Shown one piece after another: positions 7,302-14,207 of a DNA stretch of 44,217 bases. The notes below the pieces were generated by a model. That model did no database searches. It saw nothing but the letters and a program-made list of their open reading frames with translations, and was not told the DNA's origin. The translations under genes were made by a program, and so were the position numbers. The number at the start of each line of letters is the position of its first letter. The stretch's first letter is position 1. Source of the stretch: Ruminococcus sp. UBA3280 (GTDB lineage Bacteria > Bacillota > Clostridia > Oscillospirales > Ruminococcaceae); assembly GCA_002362175.1 (NCBI GenBank), contig DETU01000052.1, positions 6,961-51,177 of the forward strand, written 5' to 3'.

Positions 7302-8231
7302 GTAGTATTTTCCCTGCCATGTGTCAAGTTCGGCAAGTCTTTTGTCAATTGTTCCGAGAACTGATATTTTATCCGCACTCCATAGTGGAGCAACAAGCTT
7401 TGATTTGTCGCCGTCACCCGTAATTCGTTCAATGACTGTTTCGGGCGGAAGAATTTCAAGCTGGCGTACAATTATATCAATATACTCATCTTTTGTAAGC
7501 ATATGTATTTTACCATGATTATACAGATTTTCAAGCTGAGTTCCATTTATTACGTGGAGCATCTGAAGCTTTACTGCATCGGGTTTTAGTTTTGCTGTCT
7601 GCCTTGCTGTTTCGGTCATCATTTCGGGCGACTCGTCGGGGAGACCGTTTATAATGTGCAGACAGGTGCGTATATTGTGTTTTTTCAGTTTGAAATAGCC
7701 GTCAAGAAATTTTGCATGAGTACAGCAACGGTTTATTTTTTCAATGGTTTTTTCGTGTACGGTCTGCATACCAAGTTCAACAGTCAGATTTGTTTTTTCA
7801 TTTAGTTCGCAGAGCAGGTCAAGAACTTCGTCAGGTAGACAGTCGGCTCTTGTACCTATCGAAATACCGCATATTTCAGGAAATTCAAGAACGGAAAAAT
7901 AAAGTCTGCGGAGAGTTTCCACAGGTGCATATGTGTTTGTGTTTGCCTGAAAATACGCAGTTATCGGAACATTTCCGTATTTATTGCATATACGTTTTTT
8001 TTCCTTTTCAATCTGTTCTTTGACTGAAAGACTTCCGTCTGTAAAATAACCGCTTCCGCCGTCGCAGAAAATACAGCCATCTGTGCCTTTTTTTCCATCG
8101 ATATTCGGACAGGTGAAACCGCAGTCAATAACGGCTTTATAAATCTTTTTTCCGAAAACGGTTTTATTGTAATAGTTCAGTGTATGGTATCTTTTGTTAT
8201 CGAGTGAAAATATAAACGGGTTATTTTTCAT
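7278..8231 (-). CDS. TIGR01212-family (YhcC-like) radical SAM protein
   Basis: 317 residues. The 4Fe-4S site follows the pattern of this family, Cys41-X11-Cys53-X2-Cys56 (TCPNIDGKKGTDGCIFC), instead of the classical CX3CX2C, and a further Cys37 lies just before it. Other family features are a Gln-rich ITAYFQANTNTYAP segment, ISIGTRADCLPDEVLDLL and TVELGMQTVHE. Members are predicted to bind S-adenosylmethionine; the substrate of this subgroup is unsettled. ATG at 8231 is preceded on the minus strand by GGAGGTG. It is a single gene, convergent with the glucosaminidase gene and sharing its terminator; the stop codon is in the terminator loop. Confidence 0.9.
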   Translation of the reverse strand: MKNNPFIFSLDNKRYHTLNYYNKTVFGKKIYKAVIDCGFTCPNIDGKKGTDGCIFCDGGSGYFTDGSLSVKEQIEKEKKRICNKYGNVPITAYFQANTNTYAPVETLRRLYFSVLEFPEICGISIGTRADCLPDEVLDLLCELNEKTNLTVELGMQTVHEKTIEKINRCCTHAKFLDGYFKLKKHNIRTCLHIINGLPDESPEMMTETARQTAKLKPDAVKLQMLHVINGTQLENLYNHGKIHMLTKDEYIDIIVRQLEILPPETVIERITGDGDKSKLVAPLWSADKISVLGTIDKRLAELDTWQGKYYKKACNRI

Positions 8232-8251
8232 TCCGCACCTCCGTTATTATT

Positions 8252-8280
8252 ATGTTATCACATAATGAAAAAAATGTCAA
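8252..8280 (-). promoter_or_regulatory. Promoter of the radical SAM gene
   Basis: On the minus strand, TTGACA (8280-8275), 17 bases, then TAACAT (8257-8252) with TGA immediately upstream as an extended -10. The start codon is at 8231. Confidence 0.6.
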
Positions 8281-8327
8281 TGCAGTGAAAATCTTTGTAA
8301 AAAAGTAAGAAAATAAGGCTTTTTCTC

Positions 8328-8356
8328 TTGACTTTTTTTGTGAAACTGTGTAGAAT
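8328..8356 (+). promoter_or_regulatory. Promoter of the shikimate-kinase-like gene
   Basis: TTGACT (8328-8333), 17 bases, TAGAAT (8351-8356). The GTG start of the next gene is at 8389. Confidence 0.7.
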
Positions 8357-8388
8357 GATAAGTAGTATATTGTAAAGGAATAATTGCT

Positions 8389-8895
8389 GTGAAAAGTAAT
8401 ATAATATTAATCGGAATGCCGGGTGTCGGCAAAAGTACTGTAGGAGTAATTCTTGCGAAAATTCTCGGATATAGGTTTATTGACACTGATTTGCTTATTC
8501 AGGAAAATGAAAACCGTCTTTTGCATGAAATAATAAAGTCCGAAGGCATAGACGGATTTATTGAAATTGAAAACAATATTAACAGCCATATAAACACTGA
8601 AAAATCAGTGATTGCAACGGGCGGGAGTGTTGTCTATGGCAAAGAAGCCATGAAACACCTTTCTGAAATCGGAACTGTTGTTTATCTCCGTCTTGATTAC
8701 CGTAAACTTAAATATCGTCTTGGAAATATAAAAAACAGGGGTGTGGTCATAAGAAAAGGACAGCGTTTGATTGACCTTTATAATGAACGTACTCCGCTTT
8801 ATGAAAAGTATGCGGATATTATAATAGACGAAAACGGTTGCGGAATCGAAAAAACCGTAAGCAGAATTATTGAAAATATAAAATTTGATTTGTGA
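8389..8895 (+). CDS. Shikimate kinase-like P-loop kinase
   Basis: 168 residues, normal for the AroK/AroL fold. Walker A is GMPGVGKST (9-17); the Asp32-Thr33-Asp34 pair matches the Mg/shikimate-binding DxD; the C-terminal NERTPLYEKYAD matches the substrate-contacting Arg segment. Two usual shikimate ligands look altered. The FRxxE motif reads FIEIE, so the conserved Arg (Arg58 in the family) is Ile58, and the glycine-rich GGG reads GGS. It may therefore act on another small alcohol or have lost activity, although it is still expected to bind ATP. GTG start at 8389 with AAAGGA at 8375-8380. No other aromatic-pathway gene is adjacent; the gene has its own promoter and no clear terminator before minD. 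Confidence 0.75.
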   Translation: MKSNIILIGMPGVGKSTVGVILAKILGYRFIDTDLLIQENENRLLHEIIKSEGIDGFIEIENNINSHINTEKSVIATGGSVVYGKEAMKHLSEIGTVVYLRLDYRKLKYRLGNIKNRGVVIRKGQRLIDLYNERTPLYEKYADIIIDENGCGIEKTVSRIIENIKFDL

Positions 8896-8964
8896 GATTT
8901 TCACAATAAAACACTGCTAAAAGAGTTGAATTGCACAATCTTATTTTTTTAGCCAAAAACTTCT

Positions 8965-8993
8965 TTGACAAATAAAGTATTTTGTGGTATAAT
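8965..8993 (+). promoter_or_regulatory. Strong sigma-A promoter of the minD-mgsA operon
   Basis: TTGACA (8965-8970), exactly 17 bases, TATAAT (8988-8993), with extended -10 TG at 8985-8986: a full consensus promoter. A leader of about 90 bases separates it from the minD ATG at 9089. I see no convincing long stem in that leader. Confidence 0.88.
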
Positions 8994-9088
8994 TATCCTA
9001 AGTTATATTATGATTTTTTATAGAGTCCGGTGCCGTTCTGCAGCGATGTATTACTGCTTTGGCTTGCGGATATCGGAAAGGAACTGAA

Positions 9089-9835
9089 ATGTCTGAAACT
9101 TCAAAAATTATTGCTGTTACATCAGGAAAGGGCGGAACGGGAAAGTCTACTGTCTGTTCCGGTCTTGGCTATACTCTTGCCAAGCAGGGTCACAGAACTC
9201 TCATTATTGAACTTGATTTCGGTCTGAGATGTCTTGACATCATGTTCGGTTTGCAGGATAAGATAGAACATGACCTAAGCGATGTCCTCAGCGGAAAAAT
9301 GTCTGCACTTGATGCCTGCTCAAAAGTACCTATGGCTTCAAATCTGGAGATTCTTTGTGCTCCTAAAACTCTTACGCCTGTTACAGCCGAACAGATTTAT
9401 GATATATGCCGTTCGGTAAAGAAATACTATGACTACATAATCATAGATACGGGTGCGGGTATTAATTCCCACGTTTTTGATATCGTTGAACAGGCTAATC
9501 TTATTCTTGTCGTTTCCACTCCTGACCAGGTATGTATAAGAGATGCTTCACTTATGTCGGACGAATTTTATAACAGAGGTAATAAGAGACAGCGTCTTAT
9601 TATAAATAAGGTAAGTAAAAAGGTTATCGGAAATTCACTTGTAAAAAATCTTGATGAAATTATTGACAAGGTAGGCGTACAGCTTATAGGTGTTATTCCC
9701 GAAGATTTCAAGCTTACTGTCGCTACTGCCAAGGGAGACCCGATTCCTACAGAGTCAGAAGCACTTCTTGCGTTTGATGCAATTTCCAAGAGACTCGGCG
9801 GTGATTTTGTACCGCTTACCATGAAAGGTGCATAA
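9089..9835 (+). CDS. minD: MinD-like ATPase (ParA/MinD family)
   Basis: 248 residues. Deviant Walker A SGKGGTGKST near the N-terminus, the MinD-type switch segment IELDFGLRCLDIMFGL, Walker B IIIDTGAGI, and a RLIINKVSKK segment matching the nucleotide-base contact. In the family, ATP-bound dimers sit on the membrane and position the division inhibitor MinC. Here the protein ends KRLGGDFVPLTMKGA and lacks the basic amphipathic helix that anchors classical MinD, and neither minC nor minE is adjacent. The start at 9089 is set by GGAAAGGAA (9075-9083); an earlier in-frame codon at 9059 has no binding site. It is followed by mgsA, a neighbour also seen in clostridial min clusters. A ParA-like positioning role other than Min is possible. 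Confidence 0.82.
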   Translation: MSETSKIIAVTSGKGGTGKSTVCSGLGYTLAKQGHRTLIIELDFGLRCLDIMFGLQDKIEHDLSDVLSGKMSALDACSKVPMASNLEILCAPKTLTPVTAEQIYDICRSVKKYYDYIIIDTGAGINSHVFDIVEQANLILVVSTPDQVCIRDASLMSDEFYNRGNKRQRLIINKVSKKVIGNSLVKNLDEIIDKVGVQLIGVIPEDFKLTVATAKGDPIPTESEALLAFDAISKRLGGDFVPLTMKGA

Positions 9836-9878
9836 TTATTAAAAATATTATTCTGCATTGCAGGGAAAGGATAAAGAA

Positions 9879-10280
9879 ATGAAGATTGCGATTATTGCGC
9901 ATGACGCAAAGAAAGAACTTATGGTTCAGTTTTGCAGTGCATACTGCGGAATTTTATCGAAGCACACATTAATAGCAACTAACACAACAGGAAAGCAGGT
10001 AAGCGAAGCCACCGGACTTCCGATAAAAAAATATCTTAGCGGACAGGGCGGTGCTGAACAGATACTGGCACTTCTTTCATGTAATGAGGTGGACGTTCTG
10101 CTCTTTTTCAGAGACCCGATTAATCCGAAGGCTGCGGACGTTCATGATATGAATCTTCTCAGGCTTTGTGATGTTCATAATGTTCCCGTTGCTACAAATA
10201 TTGCCACCGCCGAAGCTCTTATACTTGCTCTTGAAAGAGGAGATTTGGACTGGCGGGAAGTCGGTACTCCGAGTATCTGA
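9879..10280 (+). CDS. mgsA: Methylglyoxal synthase
   Basis: 133 residues. It converts dihydroxyacetone phosphate to methylglyoxal and phosphate, a bypass of lower glycolysis used when phosphate is short or sugar phosphates build up. The N-terminal IAIIAHDAKK, with the conserved His and Asp, and the central FFRDPINPKAADVHD, with catalytic Asp and His, are diagnostic; VATNIATAEALILAL is the usual C-terminal segment. ATG at 9879 follows GGGAAAGG at 9863-9870, and the upstream TTG at 9858 is rejected for lack of a binding site. It lies 43 bases after minD and ends at a terminator, so minD-mgsA forms a two-gene operon. Confidence 0.93.
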   Translation: MKIAIIAHDAKKELMVQFCSAYCGILSKHTLIATNTTGKQVSEATGLPIKKYLSGQGGAEQILALLSCNEVDVLLFFRDPINPKAADVHDMNLLRLCDVHNVPVATNIATAEALILALERGDLDWREVGTPSI

Positions 10281-10284
10281 TATT

Positions 10285-10314
10285 AATTGTCCCTGAGGTC
10301 AGGGGCAATTTTCA
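10285..10314 (+). terminator. Terminator of the minD-mgsA operon
   Basis: AATTGTCCCTG (10285-10295) pairs with CAGGGGCAATT (10300-10310), with one G-U pair, a four-base loop and a short T-rich tail. Confidence 0.75.
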
Positions 10315-10360
10315 TGTTTAGAGAAGTTCCGTCAGTTTAGCTTACATATTCATTCGTTTT

Positions 10361-10390
10361 TTGAAAAAATATATGCAGACTGATGATAAT
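10361..10390 (+). promoter_or_regulatory. Candidate promoter of hisS-aspS
   Basis: TTGAAA (10361-10366), 18 bases, GATAAT (10385-10390), 25 bases before the hisS ATG. The space after the mgsA terminator is too short for a T-box leader. Confidence 0.55.
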
Positions 10391-10415
10391 ATATAACAGG
10401 AAGGAATTGAAGTTT

Positions 10416-11750
10416 ATGGCTGTCAATGTTAAACGTCCAAACGGTACAGAAGATGTACTCCCGAAAGATGTACACAAATGGCATACTGTTGAAAAAATTG
10501 CAAGAGAAACTGCTGAAAGTTTCGGATTTTCTGAAATAAGAATCCCGACTTTTGAAAATACAGAACTTTTTATGCGTTCTGTCGGCGAAACAACCGACGT
10601 TGTACAGAAAGAAATGTATACGGTAACGGCTAAGGAAACCAAATTTACACTAAGACCTGAAGGAACGGCAGGCACTATCCGTGCTATGCTTCAGAACGGT
10701 CTGCTTAATGAGGCACTTCCCCAGCGTGTTTATTATATACTTTCCTGTTTCCGTCACGAACGTCCGCAGGCAGGAAGATTAAGAGAATTTCACCAGTTTG
10801 GTCTTGAAATGGCGGGAAGTCAGGCACCGTCCGCCGACGCAGAAGTAATTTCGCTTGCAAAGAGTATTCTTGACCGTCTCGGTTTAAAAAATATAGAACT
10901 TTATATAAACTCGATAGGCTGTCCGACTTGTCGTGCGAAGTATCATGGGGCTTTGAGAAGTTACTTTGAGGCACGCAAGGACGAACTCTGCGAAACCTGT
11001 CACGAACGTCTTGAAAAGAATCCGATGAGAATACTTGATTGTAAAAGTCCAGTATGTCAGGAAATTGCAAAGGACGCTCCCGTTATTCTTGACTATCTTT
11101 GCGAAGAATGTAGTGACCACTTTGAAAAGCTTAAAAAATATCTTACCAGTCTTAATATAGATTTTAAGGTAAATCCGAAAATCGTGAGAGGTCTCGACTA
11201 CTATACAAAAACCGTTTTTGAATTTGTTACGACTGAAATCGGTGCTCAGGGTACTGTCTGCGGAGGCGGTCGTTATGACGGTCTTATTGAACAGCTCGGA
11301 GGTCAGAAAGTCCCCGCACTTGGCTTTGCTATGGGCATAGAACGTCTGCTTATCGTTATGGACAAGCAGAACAGTGAATTTCTCACCCCCAGAACGTGTG
11401 ACGTTTATTTTGCGACAATGGGTGACAATGCTCTTGAAAAGGCTATGCAGATTTCACATGAACTGCGTGAATTTGGCTATCGTGCAGAGTTTGACCTTAT
11501 GGGACGTGGTATCAAAGCACAGATGAAGTACGCCAATAAAATAGGTTCTGCATTTACTGTTGTAATCGGTGACAATGAACTTGAAAAAGGAAGTGTTAAA
11601 GTCAAGGAAATGGAAACGGGAAATGAAGTTGAAATTTCACTTGATGATAAATTCAGGGCAAATTTTGAATCGCTTTATTTCAATAAAATGATGAATAGTC
11701 TTGAAGATGATGAACTTTTGAATAATTTTACAAACGGGGAGAATGAGTAA
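10416..11750 (+). CDS. hisS: Histidyl-tRNA synthetase
   Basis: 444 residues, class II synthetase that charges tRNA-His. Motif 1 region IRIPTFENTELFMRS, motif 2 RVYYILSCFRHERPQAGR, the histidine-specific segments IVRGLDYYTKTVFEF and AQGTVCGGGRYDGL, and motif 3 in LGFAMGIERLL are all present, followed by the C-terminal anticodon-binding domain (about 325-420). ATG at 10416 has AGGAAGGA upstream; the in-frame codon at 10383 lies in the -10 region and is rejected. aspS begins 2 bases after its stop, a conserved hisS-aspS pairing in Firmicutes. Confidence 0.97.
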   Translation: MAVNVKRPNGTEDVLPKDVHKWHTVEKIARETAESFGFSEIRIPTFENTELFMRSVGETTDVVQKEMYTVTAKETKFTLRPEGTAGTIRAMLQNGLLNEALPQRVYYILSCFRHERPQAGRLREFHQFGLEMAGSQAPSADAEVISLAKSILDRLGLKNIELYINSIGCPTCRAKYHGALRSYFEARKDELCETCHERLEKNPMRILDCKSPVCQEIAKDAPVILDYLCEECSDHFEKLKKYLTSLNIDFKVNPKIVRGLDYYTKTVFEFVTTEIGAQGTVCGGGRYDGLIEQLGGQKVPALGFAMGIERLLIVMDKQNSEFLTPRTCDVYFATMGDNALEKAMQISHELREFGYRAEFDLMGRGIKAQMKYANKIGSAFTVVIGDNELEKGSVKVKEMETGNEVEISLDDKFRANFESLYFNKMMNSLEDDELLNNFTNGENE

Positions 11751-11752
11751 TT

Positions 11753-13528
11753 ATGGCTGATACTATGAAAGGTTTGAAACGTACTCACTACTGCGGAGAG
11801 GTTACAGAAGTAGGACAGGAAGTTGTAGTAGGCGGATTTGTTGACAGGATAAGAAATAAGGGTGGTGTTATTTTTATCGTTCTCAGGGACAGGACAGGTA
11901 TTGTTCAGCTTCTTTTCAACGACAAGAGTAATCCCGAGATTTTTGAAAAAGCTGCATCATGCCATAGTGAATATGTTCTCATGGCAAAGGGTAAGGTTGT
12001 AGAGCGTGAAAATAAGAACTACAAAATAAAAACAGGTCTTGTTGAAGTTTTTGTTGACGACCTGAGAATACTTGCAAAGGCTCAGACACCTCCTTTTGAA
12101 ATTGTAAGCGACTCAAATGTTAATGAAGAACTCCGTCTTAAATATCGTTTTCTTGACCTGCGTCGTGAACCGCTTCAGCGTAATATAATTATGCGTCACG
12201 AGATTGCAAAAGTTACAAGAGAGTACTTCTATGAAAACGGATTTATCGAAATTGAAACACCTATGATGATGAAGTCAACTCCCGAAGGTGCAAGGGACTA
12301 TCTCATTCCGTCGAGAGTACATCAGGGAAAATTCTATGCACTTCCGCAGTCGCCTCAGATTTACAAGCAGCTGCTTATGATTTCGGGATATGACCGTTAT
12401 ATTCAGCTTGCACGCTGTTTCCGTGATGAAGATTTGCGTGCCGACAGACAGCCTGAATTTACTCAGATAGACCTTGAAATGTCATTTGTTGATGCTGAGG
12501 ACATTCAGGAATGTGTTGAGGGATTTGTTCAGAGGGTTTTCAAAGAGGTAATGAATGTTGATATTCCTACACCTTTGCCACGTCTTACTTTTGCGGACGC
12601 TATGAACCGTTACGGCTCTGACAAGCCTGATACACGTTTTGGTTTTGAAATTCAGGATATTTCCGAAATTGTCAAGGATATTGATTTTGTCGTATTTCAG
12701 AACGCACTTAGCGACGGCGGTTCTGTACGTGCAATAAATGTAAAAAATGGTGCAGGTACTTACACAAGAAAGGAAATTGACAAGCTTGTTGAACACGCAA
12801 AGGGTATAGGGGCAAAGGGTCTTGCGTATATCCGCTGGGCAGATGAGCCGAACTGTTCATTTAAAAAGTTCCTCAAAGACGGTGAACTTGAAACTGTCTG
12901 CAATGCGGTAGGTGCTGAAAAGGGAGACCTTGTTCTTATATGTGCCGACAAAAACAAGACCGTTCTTTCAACTCTTGGTGCAATACGTCTTATTTGCGGA
13001 AAGCGTCTTGATGTCATTCCCGAAGATAAGTACAATTTCCTTTGGATTACAGAAATGCCGTTCTTTGAACATGATGACGATAATGACACATGGGTTGCCG
13101 CACATCACCCGTTCACTATGCCTATGGAAGAATGTATCGAATATCTTGACACCGACCCTGCAAACGTTCGTGCAAAGGCTTGGGATTTGGTTCTTAACGG
13201 TACAGAACTTTCAAGCGGTTCAATGCGTATAACTGATTTTGAACTCCAGCAGAGAATGTTTGAGGCTCTCGGCATGACTGACGAGGAAATTCAGGCTAAA
13301 TTCGGTTTCCTTGTTGACGCTTACCGTTATGCTGCTCCGCCTCATGGAGGTATGGGAATAGGTCTTGACCGTCTTGCGATGATTATGTGCAAGGCTGACA
13401 GTCTCCGTGATGTAACGGCATTTCCGAAAGTTCAGAATGCAAGTGAACTCATGTCGGAGTGTCCGTCTGTTGTGGACGAAGAAAGTCTTTCCGTACTCGG
13501 AATTAAAGTTGATGTCAAAGAAAACTGA
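11753..13528 (+). CDS. aspS: Aspartyl-tRNA synthetase (bacterial type)
   Basis: 591 residues, the long bacterial form. An N-terminal OB-fold anticodon-binding domain (about 1-110, VGGFVDRIRNKGGVIFIVLR), a class II catalytic core with ETPMMMKSTPEGARDYLIPS, the FALPQSPQIYKQLLM-type motif and CFRDEDLRADRQPEFTQ (motif 2), an inserted GAD domain (about 285-420), and motif 3 GIGLDRLAM near 540. It charges tRNA-Asp. The binding site GGGGAGAA lies in the hisS 3' end, so the genes are translationally close. No clear terminator hairpin is visible between its stop and the downstream ntp promoter at 13559. Confidence 0.97.
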   Translation: MADTMKGLKRTHYCGEVTEVGQEVVVGGFVDRIRNKGGVIFIVLRDRTGIVQLLFNDKSNPEIFEKAASCHSEYVLMAKGKVVERENKNYKIKTGLVEVFVDDLRILAKAQTPPFEIVSDSNVNEELRLKYRFLDLRREPLQRNIIMRHEIAKVTREYFYENGFIEIETPMMMKSTPEGARDYLIPSRVHQGKFYALPQSPQIYKQLLMISGYDRYIQLARCFRDEDLRADRQPEFTQIDLEMSFVDAEDIQECVEGFVQRVFKEVMNVDIPTPLPRLTFADAMNRYGSDKPDTRFGFEIQDISEIVKDIDFVVFQNALSDGGSVRAINVKNGAGTYTRKEIDKLVEHAKGIGAKGLAYIRWADEPNCSFKKFLKDGELETVCNAVGAEKGDLVLICADKNKTVLSTLGAIRLICGKRLDVIPEDKYNFLWITEMPFFEHDDDNDTWVAAHHPFTMPMEECIEYLDTDPANVRAKAWDLVLNGTELSSGSMRITDFELQQRMFEALGMTDEEIQAKFGFLVDAYRYAAPPHGGMGIGLDRLAMIMCKADSLRDVTAFPKVQNASELMSECPSVVDEESLSVLGIKVDVKEN

Positions 13529-13558
13529 TTATTAAAAATATTATTTTTATAAAAGTAC

Positions 13559-13587
13559 TTGACAAATGTATTTTTGTAGTGTATAAT
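13559..13587 (+). promoter_or_regulatory. Distal consensus promoter of the ntp (V-ATPase) operon
   Basis: TTGACA (13559-13564), exactly 17 bases, TATAAT (13582-13587). Transcription would start near 13594, giving a leader of about 275 bases before ntpF that contains both copies of the RNA motif at 13616 and 13714. The 340-bp gap 13529-13868 holds no gene; it contains this promoter, the two RNA motifs, a second promoter and a palindrome. Confidence 0.85.
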
Positions 13588-13615
13588 AAGAACATAAATT
13601 GAATATGATTTATTT

Positions 13616-13642
13616 GGGAGCTGTCTGTAGGGATTAGCTCCC
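13616..13642 (+). promoter_or_regulatory. Structured RNA motif, copy 1, in the ntp leader (candidate riboswitch/attenuator)
   Basis: GGGAGCT (13616-13622) pairs perfectly with AGCTCCC (13636-13642) around the 13-base loop GTCTGTAGGGATT. It is followed by TTTATGCTTTT, and the next bases form a second small stem (TTTATGC, about 13643-13649, with GCATAAA). The loop sequence recurs in copy 2. No family could be assigned by eye; the Na+-I (DUF1646) riboswitch class is a candidate because of the operon it precedes. Confidence 0.6.
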
Positions 13643-13713
13643 TTTATGCTTTTATGGGGCATAAAAAGTAGTTTGTATCGGTATAATTTCGGATAAAAAG
13701 TATATAATGTTCA

Positions 13714-13745
13714 AAGGGGAGCTGTCTGTAGAGATGGCTCTCTTT
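13714..13745 (+). promoter_or_regulatory. Structured RNA motif, copy 2, in the ntp leader
   Basis: AAGGGGAGC (13714-13722) pairs with GCTCTCTTT (13737-13745) with two G-U pairs around a loop containing GTCTGTAGAGAT. Compared with copy 1, the left arm and loop are nearly identical, while the right arm differs (GGCTCTC against AGCTCCC) yet still pairs through wobble. This points to selection for RNA structure. It is followed by CTTTCTGTTT. Confidence 0.6.
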
Positions 13746-13797
13746 CTGTTTAAATGAAGAAAAAATGAATTTTGGTCACTTTTTTTCTGAAAAGCTA

Positions 13798-13826
13798 TTG
13801 ACAAATGGAATTTTATGTGCTATAAT
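13798..13826 (+). promoter_or_regulatory. Proximal consensus promoter of the ntp operon
   Basis: TTGACA (13798-13803), exactly 17 bases, TATAAT (13821-13826), with extended -10 TG at 13818-13819. It starts transcription downstream of both RNA motifs, so its transcript escapes any control they exert. Confidence 0.88.
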
Positions 13827-13834
13827 AATGGAAC

Positions 13835-13855
13835 AAAATGACCAATGGTCATTTT
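13835..13855. promoter_or_regulatory. 9+3+9 palindrome at the proximal start site and Shine-Dalgarno of ntpF
   Basis: AAAATGACC (13835-13843), AAT, GGTCATTTT (13847-13855): a perfect inverted repeat lying between the predicted +1 and the AGGAGGTG binding site (13856-13863). A near-half-site GGTCACTTTT starts at 13774, upstream of the -35. This is the expected position of a repressor operator. As RNA it would form a hairpin touching the Shine-Dalgarno. Confidence 0.6.
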
Positions 13856-13868
13856 AGGAGGTGATACT

Positions 13869-14177
13869 ATGGCATCGGAAGCAGTTAAAAAAATTCTTTC
13901 CGCTGAAGCGGATTCAGAAAGAAAAAATGCTGATGCACGAAAACGCAGTGAAGATATTATAGTTGAAGCTGAAAGATATTCTGCACTTGCTGTGCAGAAA
14001 AAAATAAGTGCAGCAGCAGTGGAATCTGAAAAAATCCGTGAGGAATACAGAAAAAAGTCTGATATTCATACTCAACAAGCTGAAAAAGACTGTCTTGAAA
14101 AGATTAAAAATATCAGAACGCAGGCTGAAAAAAACATGAATAATGCGGTCAATGCGGTGATTGGAGAGTTTTTCTGA
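13869..14177 (+). CDS. ntpF: V-type ATPase subunit G/H (NtpF-like peripheral stalk)
   Basis: 102 residues, almost entirely charged and Ala/Glu/Lys-rich, predicted to be one long coiled coil (about 5-95), as in the small stalk subunit (NtpF of Enterococcus, AhaH of archaea), which pairs with subunit E to form the peripheral stator. It is first in the operon, as in ntpFIKECGABD. ATG at 13869 follows AGGAGGTG; an earlier in-frame ATG at 13845 lies inside the palindrome and has no binding site. Sequence identity in this family is low, so the assignment rests on length, coiled-coil character and position. Confidence 0.85.
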   Translation: MASEAVKKILSAEADSERKNADARKRSEDIIVEAERYSALAVQKKISAAAVESEKIREEYRKKSDIHTQQAEKDCLEKIKNIRTQAEKNMNNAVNAVIGEFF

Positions 14178-14207
14178 AAAAGTTGCTTATAAGGAGAGTG
14201 ATGTGAA

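Noticed and set aside
10311..10415. T-box leader in front of hisS
   Set aside because: The space between the mgsA terminator and hisS is about 100 bases, with the promoter inside it; no room for, or trace of, a T-box stem and antiterminator.
13673..13708. Additional promoter between the two ntp RNA motifs (several TATAAT-like stretches)
   Set aside because: TATAAT occurs at 13703-13708 but no acceptable -35 lies 16-18 bases upstream; the stretch is simply A/T-rich.
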